NCBI GenBank assembly: GCA_031266075.1
Contig: JAISBS010000094.1
Coordinates: 1 to 64,000 of the forward strand
Length of the DNA stretch: 64,000 nucleotides
Reading direction: 5' to 3'
DNA from: Treponema sp.
Lineage (GTDB): Bacteria; Spirochaetota; Spirochaetia; Treponematales; Breznakiellaceae
This document shows positions 24,558-33,418 of the stretch, in pieces (position 1 is the stretch's first letter; each line of letters opens with the position of its first letter). Both the position numbers and the translations under genes were made by a program. The notes beneath the pieces are model-generated. The model worked only from the letters and a program-made list of their open reading frames with translations, was not told where the DNA came from and made no database searches.

Positions 24558-25913
24558 ATGAATCCGCTGGCAGAAAAACTTAACTCCATTCTCGATGGAA
24601 CCGTGGCAGAACGGCTTCTGTCGAATCTGGGCCGCCGCCTTTTTTTTCCCCAGGGCATCATCGCCCAGTCCACGGAGGCAAAAAAATCTGCCTTTCTGGC
24701 CAACGGGACTATCGGTATGGCCTACAGCCAGGGGAAACCCTTGATCCTTTCCGCAATCGCCGGCAATATGGCGGCCCTGAAACCGGAAGAATCGGTGGCC
24801 TATGCCCCTACCGCGGGGGTGGAAAAAGCCCGGCAGGTCTGGAAAGACCTCATAATCCGGAAAAACCCCTCCCTGGACCCGGAACGGATTTCCCTGCCCG
24901 TGGTGGTCCCCGGCCTGACCGCGGGACTTTCCTACACCGCCGATATGTTCCTGGACCGGGGAAGCAGCCTCCTTGTCAGCGAGCCCTGCTGGGACAACTA
25001 CAGCCTTATTGCGGAGATCCGCCGGGAGGCCGGGATAACGGGGATACCGTTTTTCGGCAGCCCCGCCCTGAGTTCCTTTGGCAATCCCGGCGGCGGCTTG
25101 GATCTGGAAGAAATAAGCCGGGCCGTCAAAGGGGCCGCGAAAACCGGGGTAGTGCGGATACTGTTTAATTTCCCCAATAACCCATCGGGCTATTCCCCCA
25201 CCGGAGCCGAGAAGGAAGGGCTGGTGGACATTATCCGGGAGGCTGCCGCAGGCGGCGCCGATGTTCTGGCGATCTGCGACGACGCCTACTTCGGCCTTTT
25301 CTATGAAGAAACCATCAGCAGGGAATCCCTTTTTGCCCGCTTTGCCGATCTGCACGAGCGGGTTCTGGCGATCAAGGTGGACGGCCCCATCAAAGAAGAT
25401 TATGTCTGGGGGCTGCGGATGGGTTTCCTCACCTACGGTTCCCGCGGCCTGCGGCCCGAACACTACGACGCGCTGGTACGCAAATTGATGGGAGCCATCC
25501 GCTCTTCCGTGTCCTGCACCAACACCTCGGCCCAGCACCTGATGTTAAAGGCCCTGGAGGATCCGAGGACGCCGGGGGAAAAAGAGCGGTACCTTGAAAT
25601 GTTGCAGGGCCGTTACCGGGCGGTTAAATCTTTTATCACGGCCCACCCGGATCATCCGGTTTTGAAGCCGCTGCCCTTCAACTCCGGGTATTTTATGAGC
25701 TTCTACTGTTCCGGGGTGGACGCCGAGGCCCTGCGGCAGGAACTGCTGTTCAAACACGGAATCGGCGCCGTTTCCTTGGGGCCCCGTTACCTCCGCCTGG
25801 CCTTTTCCGGCATTGACGAAGACCTAATCGCCGGCGTGTACCAGGCCATCTACGATACGGCGGCCCGGATGGTGGACGGGGAAGGCGCTACCCGGCCACC
25901 GCCGGGGGCCTGA
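24558..25913 (+). CDS. Class I/II PLP-dependent aminotransferase
   Basis: A 451-residue fold-type I aminotransferase. It has the substrate-binding NFPNNPSGY, the cofactor aspartate in ICDDAYFGLFY and the region VLAIKVDGPIKEDYVWGLRMGF that should hold the Schiff-base lysine (K-E-D-Y is unusual; S-x-H-K is common), plus the C-terminal arginine strand YLRLAFS. The diverged lysine region and longer N-terminus suggest a specialised subfamily, so the substrate is not assigned. It overlaps the convergent msrA gene by 26 nt. Confidence 0.82.
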   Translation: MNPLAEKLNSILDGTVAERLLSNLGRRLFFPQGIIAQSTEAKKSAFLANGTIGMAYSQGKPLILSAIAGNMAALKPEESVAYAPTAGVEKARQVWKDLIIRKNPSLDPERISLPVVVPGLTAGLSYTADMFLDRGSSLLVSEPCWDNYSLIAEIRREAGITGIPFFGSPALSSFGNPGGGLDLEEISRAVKGAAKTGVVRILFNFPNNPSGYSPTGAEKEGLVDIIREAAAGGADVLAICDDAYFGLFYEETISRESLFARFADLHERVLAIKVDGPIKEDYVWGLRMGFLTYGSRGLRPEHYDALVRKLMGAIRSSVSCTNTSAQHLMLKALEDPRTPGEKERYLEMLQGRYRAVKSFITAHPDHPVLKPLPFNSGYFMSFYCSGVDAEALRQELLFKHGIGAVSLGPRYLRLAFSGIDEDLIAGVYQAIYDTAARMVDGEGATRPPPGA

Positions 25914-26406
25914 GCGCCGCAAAGGCCGCGGGGCCGATGTGGCAGTAGCCGCCGGGGTTTTTGTCCAGGTATTTTTGGTGGTCCTCCTCCGCGGAATAAT
26001 AATTTTTTAACGCTTCACACTCCAGGGCCAGGGATTTACCGTACCGCTTTTGCAGTTCCTCAAGGGAACGCCGTACCGCCGGCAGATCCGCTTCATCAAC
26101 ATAATAAATTCCCGTCCGATACTGGACGCCCCGGTCGGCGCCCTGGCGGTTTACCGAGGTGGGATCAATGACCCGGTAAAAAAAGGAGAGCAGGCGGGAA
26201 AGTTCCAGGGCCGCCGGATCGTATTCAACCTTTACCGTCTCCGCGTGGCCCGTGTCCCGGTAACAGACATCCTCGTAGGAGGGATTAACGGTCAGGCCGT
26301 TGGCGTAGCCAACTTCGGTGCGGAGTACGCCGGGAATCAGGGCCAGGTACTTTTCGGTTCCCCAAAAACAGCCCCCCGCGAGATAAATCTGTTTCACCAA
26401 CGGCAT
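25888..26406 (-). CDS. msrA: Peptide methionine sulfoxide reductase MsrA
   Basis: A 172-residue repair enzyme reducing methionine-S-sulfoxide. The catalytic motif GCFWG (C13) is near the N-terminus, followed by GYANG, the HAETVKVEYDP block and DPTSVNRQGADRGVQYRTGIYY. ATG 26406 follows GGGGG at 5 nt; ATG 26418 is an alternative. No resolving cysteine tail is present. It joins AhpC and the Rrf2 pair as oxidative-stress functions. Confidence 0.95.
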   Translation of the reverse strand: MPLVKQIYLAGGCFWGTEKYLALIPGVLRTEVGYANGLTVNPSYEDVCYRDTGHAETVKVEYDPAALELSRLLSFFYRVIDPTSVNRQGADRGVQYRTGIYYVDEADLPAVRRSLEELQKRYGKSLALECEALKNYYSAEEDHQKYLDKNPGGYCHIGPAAFAALRPPAVAG

Positions 26407-26545
26407 AAAAACCCCCATCCGGAACTGGTTTCAAAAACAGCCGGGTTTTGGAAAAACTCCGGCTTTTTTAAATTTAATGAAAAAAACACTTTTTGTCACC
26501 GGCGGGTGAAATTCAGAAACGGGAGGAAAAAACCGATAAATAACC

Positions 26546-27475
26546 ATGAAACGGATCATCTCTCCAGTATTTGCGGGGCTGCTTATCGCCCTGGTCAGCG
26601 CGCCCCGGATGAATGCCCAGGTTCAGCCGGAAAACGGGGGGCAAATATTCCGGCAGGAGGGAATCGCCTCCTGGTACGGAACAGAATTTGACGGGCGGCC
26701 CACCGCTTCGGGGGAAATTTTCAATTCCGCCCTTTTGACCGCCGCCCACCCTACCCTGCCCTTCGGCACAATTTTGAGCGTCACCAATACCCATAACAAC
26801 CGGAAAGTTACCGTTCGGGTGAACGACCGGGGGCCCTTTGTTTCGGCCCGGATCATTGACGTGTCCCGGGCTGCGGCGGAACAACTGGATATGCTGGCCA
26901 CCGGAACGGCCCCGGTTATTGTGGAAAGTTCCGGCCCGGTGGTTCTCCCCGCGGGAACGGAAACCGGCGGGGTCCCGGCGGTGGCTTCCGCGCCCGGCAG
27001 CGGGTCCGGCTTTATCGATCCGGGCTGGGCTACCGCCCCCGTGGAAGCCGCGCCGCCGCCGCCGCAGGCCGCGCCGCTTCCTCAGCAGGCCGCGCCGAGG
27101 CCCGCGGGCGAGACGATGGTTCCGGCCCAGGCCGCGCCGCCTCCCCAGCCGGCGGCCCCGCAGCCTGCGGCCATACCGGCGATCCCCGAATACAACGGGG
27201 CCGCGTATCCCCCGCAGACCGCGACACTGAAACCCGCCGTGCCCCCGGTTCCCGGCAAACGCTACCGGCTGCAGGTCGGCTCCTACCGGATCGCCCGAAA
27301 CGCGGTGGACGCCTTTGAAAAGCTGAAAAACGCCGGCCTGAGCCCGGCCTATGAACGGTACGGCGAATTCTTCCGGGTGGTACTTGCCGGAGTCCGGGGA
27401 GAAGAGGTACAATCGGTGGCAGAGAGACTGGGCGCCGCAGGTTTCCGGGAAGCCCTGATCCGCGAAGAGCCGTGA
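26546..27475 (+). CDS. rlpA: Septal ring lytic transglycosylase RlpA family (DPBB plus SPOR)
   Basis: A 309-residue exported protein: signal peptide, double-psi beta-barrel (GIASWYGTEFDGRPTASGE, LPFGTILSVTN, VNDRGPFVSARIIDVSRAAA, about 33-118), an Ala/Pro-rich linker (about 140-225), and a SPOR domain (RYRLQVGSYRIARNAVDAF) that binds denuded septal peptidoglycan. RlpA proteins cleave or organise glycan strands at division sites. The Shine-Dalgarno GGAGG (26522-26526) is about 20 nt from ATG 26546, unusually far. Confidence 0.9.
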   Translation: MKRIISPVFAGLLIALVSAPRMNAQVQPENGGQIFRQEGIASWYGTEFDGRPTASGEIFNSALLTAAHPTLPFGTILSVTNTHNNRKVTVRVNDRGPFVSARIIDVSRAAAEQLDMLATGTAPVIVESSGPVVLPAGTETGGVPAVASAPGSGSGFIDPGWATAPVEAAPPPPQAAPLPQQAAPRPAGETMVPAQAAPPPQPAAPQPAAIPAIPEYNGAAYPPQTATLKPAVPPVPGKRYRLQVGSYRIARNAVDAFEKLKNAGLSPAYERYGEFFRVVLAGVRGEEVQSVAERLGAAGFREALIREEP

Positions 27476-27519
27476 TCCGGCCCCGCCCGGCGGGCTTCCG
27501 TCTCCGGCAAGGAGTACTT

Positions 27520-27780
27520 ATGGCAAGGGGTTTAAGCCTGGTAAAAATCATCGGCATCCTGTTATTGGCCGCCGGGGTTGTGGCCCTGGCGATTGGCGTC
27601 TATCAATTTGTAGAATTCTACCAGTCCGTGGGGGGAAAACTCGCCGGGGAGGCCAACCGTCTCGCCCGGGCTTTCGGCGGTTCCGCCAAAATCGCCGGTG
27701 GTTACCAGCAGCCCCTTATCCTGATGATTAGCGGCGCGGTGGCCGCCCTGGCGGGACTCTTTATCTACCGCAGGGCTTAG
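27520..27780 (+). CDS. Small two-pass membrane protein (DUF3185-like)
   Basis: An 86-residue protein with two membrane helices (IIGILLLAAGVVALAIGVYQF and ILMISGAVAALAGLFIYRR) flanking a polar loop. It recalls the small DUF3185-type membrane proteins, but the match is by impression. ATG 27520 follows AAGGAG; earlier in-frame starts lack one. It is probably in an operon with rlpA, 44 nt upstream. Confidence 0.7.
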   Translation: MARGLSLVKIIGILLLAAGVVALAIGVYQFVEFYQSVGGKLAGEANRLARAFGGSAKIAGGYQQPLILMISGAVAALAGLFIYRRA

Positions 27781-27810
27781 TACCCCCGCCCGGTAAATGG
27801 CACTGGTGGG

Positions 27811-27845
27811 AAGCTCCGGAAACCCGGCCGGGATTTCCGGAGCTT
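27811..27845. terminator. Perfect 12-bp hairpin terminator
   Basis: AAGCTCCGGAAA (27811-27822) pairs perfectly with TTTCCGGAGCTT (27834-27845), followed by TTC. The same arms recur at 62896-62933 after the nucleoside-transporter operon. Confidence 0.8.
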
Positions 27846-27883
27846 TTCGCGGCCCAGAGGCCCGCCATTCAGGGGCCGGGGCT

Positions 27884-27912
27884 TTTTGCCCGCTCCCCTT
27901 TTCTGTTATTCT
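27884..27912 (+). promoter_or_regulatory. Weak promoter, leaderless candidate
   Basis: TTTTGC (27884-27889), 17-bp spacer, TATTCT (27907-27912). The ATG at 27919 is 7 nt past the -10 and has no Shine-Dalgarno. The -35 match is poor. Confidence 0.35.
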
Positions 27913-27918
27913 CTCCAC

Positions 27919-28935
27919 ATGAACACACGGGCCCTGCGAGCTGATATACTGCTTTTGCTGACGGCGGGCATTTGGGGCTTCGGGTTTGTGGCCCAGCGTT
28001 CCGGCATGGAATATGTGGGGCCCTTTGCCTTTAACGGCATCCGGTTCATTTTGGGGAGCCTTTCCCTGCTGCCCCTGATCCTGTTCAGGAGCCGGGAACG
28101 GAAAAACGGCGTTTTCGCCCGATCCGCCGGACCGGGCCGGTTTTTCCGTTATTCGCTGGCCGCAGGGGGCTGCCTGTTCACCGCTGTTACCCTCCAGCAA
28201 TTGGGGATCATGTTCACCACTGCGGGAAACGCCGGGTTTATTACCGGGCTCTATGTGGTATTAACCCCGATCTTCGGAATTTTTCTGGGCCGGAAAACGG
28301 GAAAGGCTACCTGGGCCGGCGCGGTCTTTACCCTGATGGGGCTTTATTTCGTCAGCGCCGCGGGGCATCTGGACCGGATCAACCCCGGCGACCTCATCAC
28401 TGCGGTCAGCGCCGTCTTCTGGGCCTTCCATGTGCTGCTCATTGACGCGCTGGCGCCGCGGCTCGACCCCATTGTGCTGTCCTCCGGCCAGTTCGGGGTC
28501 TGCGGCGCGCTCTCCCTGGCCGCCGCCTTTTTCATCGAGCCTTCCATCAGCACGCTGGCGGAACTGCTGCGACCCGGCCTGACCGAAACCGGGCTCTTCG
28601 GATGGACGGATCTTCCCGCCCTTATCAGGGGAATCGCCGGGGGCAGGGCCGGGGAACTGATCTCCCCGGACAGCGTTATCCCCATTCTCTACGGCGGCCT
28701 CGGATCGGTGGGCGTGGCCTATACCCTCCAGGTAGTGGCCCAACGGGACGCGCCCCCGGCCCACGCCACTATTATCCTCTGTCTGGAAGGCTGTTTCGCC
28801 GCTCTGGGCGGGGCATTGCTGCTGGCCGAACCGGTGGGCCGCTGGACCCTGCTGGGTTTCGTTTTAATGCTCTGCGGGATGCTGATAACCCAATGGGAGG
28901 TCATCGCCGGTGGGTTCCGCAAAAAAACCAGTTAA
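27919..28935 (+). CDS. EamA/DMT-family membrane transporter
   Basis: A 338-residue drug/metabolite-transporter-type exporter with ten predicted helices in two EamA repeats. The first repeat starts LLLLTAGIWGFGFVAQRSGMEYVGP in pieces near residues 8-33, and the second ends in LEGCFAALGGALLLAEPVGRWTLLGFVLM. Exporters of this family move amino acids, nucleotide sugars or small metabolites; the substrate is not predictable. ATG 27919 was chosen over TTG 27886, which is within the -35. Its end overlaps the next gene by 26 nt. Confidence 0.85.
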   Translation: MNTRALRADILLLLTAGIWGFGFVAQRSGMEYVGPFAFNGIRFILGSLSLLPLILFRSRERKNGVFARSAGPGRFFRYSLAAGGCLFTAVTLQQLGIMFTTAGNAGFITGLYVVLTPIFGIFLGRKTGKATWAGAVFTLMGLYFVSAAGHLDRINPGDLITAVSAVFWAFHVLLIDALAPRLDPIVLSSGQFGVCGALSLAAAFFIEPSISTLAELLRPGLTETGLFGWTDLPALIRGIAGGRAGELISPDSVIPILYGGLGSVGVAYTLQVVAQRDAPPAHATIILCLEGCFAALGGALLLAEPVGRWTLLGFVLMLCGMLITQWEVIAGGFRKKTS

Positions 28936-30247
28936 AACCGTCTCCCTTTTCAGAAACGATCTGGAGGCGGAGTTTGTCCGGCGGCCAAACCGCTTCCTCA
29001 TCATCGCACGGGCGGAGGGCCGGGAGATTCCCTGCCACTGCCCCAATCCGGGCCGGTTGATTGAATTTTTCGGCTTCCGGGACTGCGCCATTCCGGGCAT
29101 CGGCCTGATTCTGGAAAAGCGGGCCCCATCGGGAATCGCGGCGGCAGGCCCGGAGGCAAGGGCGGCGGCGGACAACTCAGGCTTGTCCCGGAAAAAGGCC
29201 GCGGGGCCGGCTGGGGCAAAAACCGGCTGGACTGTGGCGGCCCTCCGTTACCGGGGGGGCATCGTCCCCTTTTTTTCCGCCCGGGCGAACCGGGCCGCGG
29301 AGACGCTGATCCTGCCGGAGTTGATCCCCGGCCTCCGGGAAATTCATCCCGAATTCACCCTGGGGAATTCCCGCTTTGATTTTCTCTGCATTGGCAAACG
29401 GGGCGCGCGGCATCTGGTGGAGGTCAAGGCCTGTTCCCTCATCGAATACGGCACGGCCATGTTCCCCGACGCGCCCAGCGAACGGGCCCTGAAACATCTG
29501 GAAGAACTGGCGGCCCTCAGCGGCCAGGGCTATCAGTGCCATGTGCTTTTTGTCATCGTCCACGGAAAACCGGAAGTTTTTGTCCCCAACTTTCACACGG
29601 ACCCGTTGTTTGCGGCGGCGCTAAGTAAGTACGGCCATGCGGGTCCGCCGGACCCGTTGTTTGCAACCGCGTTAAGCAACCATGGTTATACGGCAGGCTC
29701 CGTTTCCGGGGGCCCGGTGGCAATTCACGCCAGCCTCCTCCGCTGCGACCCGGCGGGCAACGCGGCGCTGGCGGCCCTTTCGGTGCCGGTCGACCTTTCC
29801 CACGGGAAGCTGGCCGCGGGGGACGGCGGGAACTACCTGATCATTCTGGAACTGCCGGAATCCCGCGGGGTGGAAATTGGCGCCCTGGGAACACGGGCTT
29901 TCAAACGGGGCTGGTATGTCTACGCGGGTTCGGCCCGGAAGAACCTGTCCAAACGGATCAGCCGCCATCTGCGGATAACGGGGAAACAGCGGCACTGGCA
30001 TCTGGACTACCTCCGCCCCTTTGCCGCCGCCGTCAAAGCCCTGCCAATCTACAGCTACCAAAACCGGGAATGTGATCTGGCCGCGGCCCTGGCGGATTTA
30101 GGGGGAAAGGCGGTTCCGGGTTTCGGCTCTTCCGACTGCCGCTGCGGGAGCCACCTCTATTATTTCCGGGAGGATCCCCGGAAAAGCCGGGCTTTTGTGG
30201 ATATGCTTTTCCGCTTCCGCCATGTTGAGGGTCTGCGGCGGCCCTGA
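28910..30247 (+). CDS. SfsA fused to a DUF123 (GIY-YIG-like) domain
   Basis: A 445-residue fusion. Residues 1-235 are SfsA: PNRFLIIARAEGREIPCHCPNPGRL at the start, then the nuclease-like core LGNSRFDFLC and HLVEVKACSL, and AMFPDAPSERALKHLEEL. Residues 300-440 are DUF123: GNYLIILELPE, RGWYVYAGSARKNLSKRI, RHWHLDYLRPF, CDLAAAL and GSSDCRCGSHL. The linker carries a tandem 17-residue repeat (DPLFAAALSKYGHAG / DPLFATALSNHGYTAG, 29599-29700). Both halves look nuclease-like, suggesting a nucleic-acid role. It starts at GTG 28910 behind GGGAGG. Confidence 0.88.
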   Translation: MGSAKKPVKTVSLFRNDLEAEFVRRPNRFLIIARAEGREIPCHCPNPGRLIEFFGFRDCAIPGIGLILEKRAPSGIAAAGPEARAAADNSGLSRKKAAGPAGAKTGWTVAALRYRGGIVPFFSARANRAAETLILPELIPGLREIHPEFTLGNSRFDFLCIGKRGARHLVEVKACSLIEYGTAMFPDAPSERALKHLEELAALSGQGYQCHVLFVIVHGKPEVFVPNFHTDPLFAAALSKYGHAGPPDPLFATALSNHGYTAGSVSGGPVAIHASLLRCDPAGNAALAALSVPVDLSHGKLAAGDGGNYLIILELPESRGVEIGALGTRAFKRGWYVYAGSARKNLSKRISRHLRITGKQRHWHLDYLRPFAAAVKALPIYSYQNRECDLAAALADLGGKAVPGFGSSDCRCGSHLYYFREDPRKSRAFVDMLFRFRHVEGLRRP

Positions 30248-30316
30248 GGCCGGGAGCCTTTGCGCCCGCGCCTTTTGCGCCACCCGGCGCCGCAAAAGCC
30301 ACAATTGCCGGGCCCC

Positions 30317-31519
30317 TTACGCGGTCTTGGGTTTCCGGTCTTTGCCGAGAAAGGCCCGGACGATGCGGCCCAGAGCCCGGAACCAGAGGGGTTCCATCCG
30401 CCGCCGCACATCTCCCAGGTTTTTGATGACCGGCAGGTGCTGGGGGCAGTGCTGTTCGCATTTCCCGCATTTGATACAGAGGCCAGGGCTGCCTGAACGC
30501 TCGGAGGTAAGTCCGGTGCTGGTAACAAACTGCTGCATCCCCGCCACAAAGCCGATGGAAAACGAGGTGTTGTAGGCGGCGAAACTGCCGGGGATGTTGA
30601 CCCCCCTGGGGCAGGGCATACAGTAGTTACAGCCGGTGCAGCGGATCCGGTAGGCCCGGTTCAGGGATTCAAGCGCCCGGCGATACACGTCCATATCTTC
30701 CGGGCCCAGCATCCCCGGCAGGGCCTTGTCCGCCAGGGCCAGGTTTTCTTCAAGCTGTTTATCCTCGTTCATCCCCGAAAGGAGCAGGCATACTTCCTCC
30801 TGATTCCACACCCAGTTCAGGCCCCAGGCCGCGGGGGACCATTCGGGCCGGGCCTTTTGGAAAATTCCCGCCGCCTCACGGGGAAGGCTCCCGGCAAGCT
30901 TCCCCCCCAGCAGGGGCTCCATGATCACCACGGGCATTTTTTCCGCGGCCTTCTTCAGGCCCTTCACCCCGGCCTGAAAATTTTCATCCGCATAGTTGTA
31001 CTGGATCTGGCAAAATTCCCAGGGGTAGTCGTCAACGATGCCCAGAAAACCGTCCAGGCTCCCATGGTAGGAAAACCCGATCTGCCGGATCCCGCCGGCC
31101 TGTTTTTTTTCGGCGATCCATTGCTCAATACCCCAGGACTTGAGTTTTTCCCAGAGGTCCAGATCCGTGAGCATATGCATAAGGTAATAATCAAGGTATG
31201 AAGTCCTCAGCCGTTCCAGGGTCTGGTTAAAATACTTGTCAAAATCGGCGGGGCCCCTGAGGTACACCACCGGGAGCTTCGTGGCGATAAAGACCTTGTC
31301 CCGGACCTGGTTTTTTTCCAGAATCTTCCCCAGAAGCTCTTCGCTCCCCGGATAAATCCAGGCGGTGTCGAAATAGTTGACCCCGCCCCTGAGGGCCTTC
31401 ATAATCAGATCTTCGGTCTTGCGGGGATCAATGACCCCCAGGGTCCGGGGGAACCGCATACAGCCGAAACCCAATATGGACAAACGGTTCCCCGATTTTT
31501 TATCAAGCCGGTATAACAT
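30317..31519 (-). CDS. Aldo/keto reductase with C-terminal 4Fe-4S domain
   Basis: A 400-residue predicted oxidoreductase. An AKR TIM barrel (FDTAWIYPGSEELLG, VFIATKLP, residues 1-280) is followed by two cysteine clusters: CTGCNYCMPCP (C-x2-C-x2-C-x2-C) and CIKCGKCEQHCP (C-x2-C-x2-C-x3-C), enough for one or two [4Fe-4S] centres. This architecture is common in anaerobes and has no settled reaction. ATG 31519 follows GGAGGG. It is transcribed alone. Confidence 0.88.
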   Translation of the reverse strand: MLYRLDKKSGNRLSILGFGCMRFPRTLGVIDPRKTEDLIMKALRGGVNYFDTAWIYPGSEELLGKILEKNQVRDKVFIATKLPVVYLRGPADFDKYFNQTLERLRTSYLDYYLMHMLTDLDLWEKLKSWGIEQWIAEKKQAGGIRQIGFSYHGSLDGFLGIVDDYPWEFCQIQYNYADENFQAGVKGLKKAAEKMPVVIMEPLLGGKLAGSLPREAAGIFQKARPEWSPAAWGLNWVWNQEEVCLLLSGMNEDKQLEENLALADKALPGMLGPEDMDVYRRALESLNRAYRIRCTGCNYCMPCPRGVNIPGSFAAYNTSFSIGFVAGMQQFVTSTGLTSERSGSPGLCIKCGKCEQHCPQHLPVIKNLGDVRRRMEPLWFRALGRIVRAFLGKDRKPKTA

Positions 31520-31619
31520 AGACCCTCCGCTTCATATCCGGTAAAATATTACCGGAGCCTACCGTGCCATGGTATGTCCCAGGCGCGGCAAACTCATGGT
31601 ACCATACAAGGAAAGTTAT

Positions 31620-31820
31620 ATGAAGACCACGTTAAAAATCAGCGGAATGTCCTGCGAGCATTGCGTCAAACACGTTACCGGGGCGCTGGAGGGGATCAAC
31701 GGCGTTGTGTCCGCCAAAGTCAGCCTGGAACACAACAGCGCCGAGGTGGAACACACGGACCGTGTAAGCCCTGAAGCCATGAAAGCCGCCATTGTGGAAG
31801 CGGGCTACGAAGTTATTTGA
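31620..31820 (+). CDS. Heavy-metal-associated (CopZ-like) protein
   Basis: A 66-residue HMA-domain protein with the metal-binding MSCEHC motif (C12 and C15) and the usual beta-alpha-beta-beta-alpha-beta pattern, ending EAGYEVI. It probably binds Cu(I) or another soft metal in the cytoplasm. No copper ATPase or CsoR lies near, so its partner is elsewhere. ATG 31620 follows AAGGAAAG; an upstream in-frame ATG at 31569 gives a basic tail unlike the family. Confidence 0.85.
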   Translation: MKTTLKISGMSCEHCVKHVTGALEGINGVVSAKVSLEHNSAEVEHTDRVSPEAMKAAIVEAGYEVI

Positions 31821-31852
31821 ACCCCTAAACCTAAACCCTCACCGCGAAGGAA

Positions 31853-32485
31853 CTACCAGTCCCAGGTTGCGAGCCGCCGCCCCAGGGCTTCTGTCAGGAG
31901 GGAGGTGAGGGAGGCTTTAAGGCGGCCCAGGGAGGCCCCGTCCAGGTTATAGCGCAAAAGCTGCCGGGGCTCCAGATTCTCCACCGCCGCCAGCCAGTTC
32001 CGGGCCCCGGCGTCCAGGGGGAGCGGGGATTCGGGCCGCAGGCCCAGAATGTCCAGCCAGTTCCAGAAAAAGTGCAGCAGAATCGGAAGACAGTGCCGTT
32101 CCCCCGCCGCTTCCAGGGCGTCCAGGGAACCGCCGGCCAGCGAAAAAGCGGCGCCCCAGTTTCCGCCGCCGCCGTGGGATTTCAGGATCGTTTCCGCCAG
32201 GGCGTCCGCCGCCATAGTCCGCTCGTATTGTTCCCGAATGCCGGGCCGCCAGCAGTGCACATCAAAATCCGTAACCTTCCGGGAATTCCGCACCGGGTCG
32301 CGGTATATCCACAGGGGCCCGGAATGAAAAGGGGCCACATGGGCGCGGAGCCTGCTTTTGGGACCGCCAAACACCGTGGCCTGGCAGAGTCCTTCTTCGG
32401 CGGTGAGAAACCAGGCTTCCCGGTTCGACTCTCCCGAAGGGCGGGTCCGCAGAACCAGCGCGGTGAGGGTAAAAGTTCGGGGCAT
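31853..32485 (-). CDS. recO: DNA repair protein RecO
   Basis: A 210-residue RecO: N-terminal OB fold (TLTALVLRTRPSGESNREAWFLTAEEG, ATVFGGPKSRLRA) and a helical C-terminal part (PILLHFFWNWLDILGLRPE). RecO loads RecA on SSB-coated gaps with RecR. The cysteine cluster found in many RecO proteins after the GLRP segment is missing, so this is a zinc-free, shortened version. ATG 32485 lies 6 nt past a perfect TATAAT (32496-32491, minus strand) with no Shine-Dalgarno, suggesting leaderless translation. Confidence 0.85.
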   Translation of the reverse strand: MPRTFTLTALVLRTRPSGESNREAWFLTAEEGLCQATVFGGPKSRLRAHVAPFHSGPLWIYRDPVRNSRKVTDFDVHCWRPGIREQYERTMAADALAETILKSHGGGGNWGAAFSLAGGSLDALEAAGERHCLPILLHFFWNWLDILGLRPESPLPLDAGARNWLAAVENLEPRQLLRYNLDGASLGRLKASLTSLLTEALGRRLATWDW

Positions 32486-32573
32486 GGGGCATTATACCGG
32501 GTGGCGTCAAAAGTTGGAACAGCCTCACCAATCGGCGATTTTGGAGATTTTATGCGCGATGCGCAACAAACCG

Positions 32574-33383
32574 CTAGCGCATGAATATCAGGAAAGGATC
32601 GGATTCTTCCTCCGGCCCGGATTCCGGTTCTGTTTTGGTCTCCGGCGGCGGCGTTTTTTTCCGGGGCTTTATCCAGGGAACGGCATTGGAAAGCTTTCTG
32701 CTGTACCGGACGCCAAAATCAACCTGGTACTGGTAGGCCACGTCAAAGGGCTCCATGCGCCAGTTGCCGCCCAGGTTGCCGTTATCCAGGGACGCGATGC
32801 CGTTTATCAAAATGGTCCAGCCCCGTGTCAGGGGCAGTTCCACCCCCGCCCGCCCGGCGATGCCCAGGTTCAGATAATTCCAGCGATCCGAATTGAGGAA
32901 AAACAGGTGCAGGCCCGGCGTCAGGCTAATGCGGACATACTCCAGCTGGTCTATCTGAAAAGCGGCGCCCCCAAAAAAATCCGCCCCATAGTGCAGCGGG
33001 GTCTTGGACGCCTGGGGATATTTATTAAAGGTGGAACGCAGCGGGTAATACGCGGTCAGGCGGATCGCCGGGGTAACGTATTTGACATTCGTCAGGGCCA
33101 TGCCGAAGTAGAGGCCGGCCAGAAAATCTTCGTAGACAAAATTGCTCCGGCCCGTTTGTTTGATGATCCGGGTCAGCCAGGATGCGCTCAGGCCCTCGTG
33201 ATACACGATAAAGGGCCTGCCGGTTTGAGCCGCAGGCTCCTCCGCTGCCGCAGGGGTTTCCGCCGGAGCCGCGACTTCCGCCGGAACCGCGGGTTCTGCC
33301 GCCGCCGCGGGTTCCTCCGCCATGACATTCCCGCCCATGAACAGCAGGCAAAGGATCGCGCAAAAAACAGAATGCTTTATCAT
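32574..33383 (-). CDS. Exported envelope protein with Ala/Pro linker, probable beta-barrel
   Basis: About 269 residues: signal peptide (IKHSVFCAILCLLFMGGNVMAEE), a low-complexity Ala/Pro/Glu linker (about 24-60), then about 180 residues of amphipathic strands (FYEDFLAGLYFGMALTNVKYV-like pattern, RLTAYYPLRSTF, YVRISLTPGLHLFFLN) typical of an outer-membrane barrel. It ends in an acidic tail with KKTPPP and DPFLIFMR, not the usual aromatic strand. The start was moved to ATG 33383 (AAAGGA 8 nt upstream). It is the last gene of the surface operon. Confidence 0.7.
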   Translation of the reverse strand: MIKHSVFCAILCLLFMGGNVMAEEPAAAAEPAVPAEVAAPAETPAAAEEPAAQTGRPFIVYHEGLSASWLTRIIKQTGRSNFVYEDFLAGLYFGMALTNVKYVTPAIRLTAYYPLRSTFNKYPQASKTPLHYGADFFGGAAFQIDQLEYVRISLTPGLHLFFLNSDRWNYLNLGIAGRAGVELPLTRGWTILINGIASLDNGNLGGNWRMEPFDVAYQYQVDFGVRYSRKLSNAVPWIKPRKKTPPPETKTEPESGPEEESDPFLIFMR

Positions 33384-33418
33384 ATCAACAGTCCTTTGGG
33401 CATAAAACAACAGCCGCC

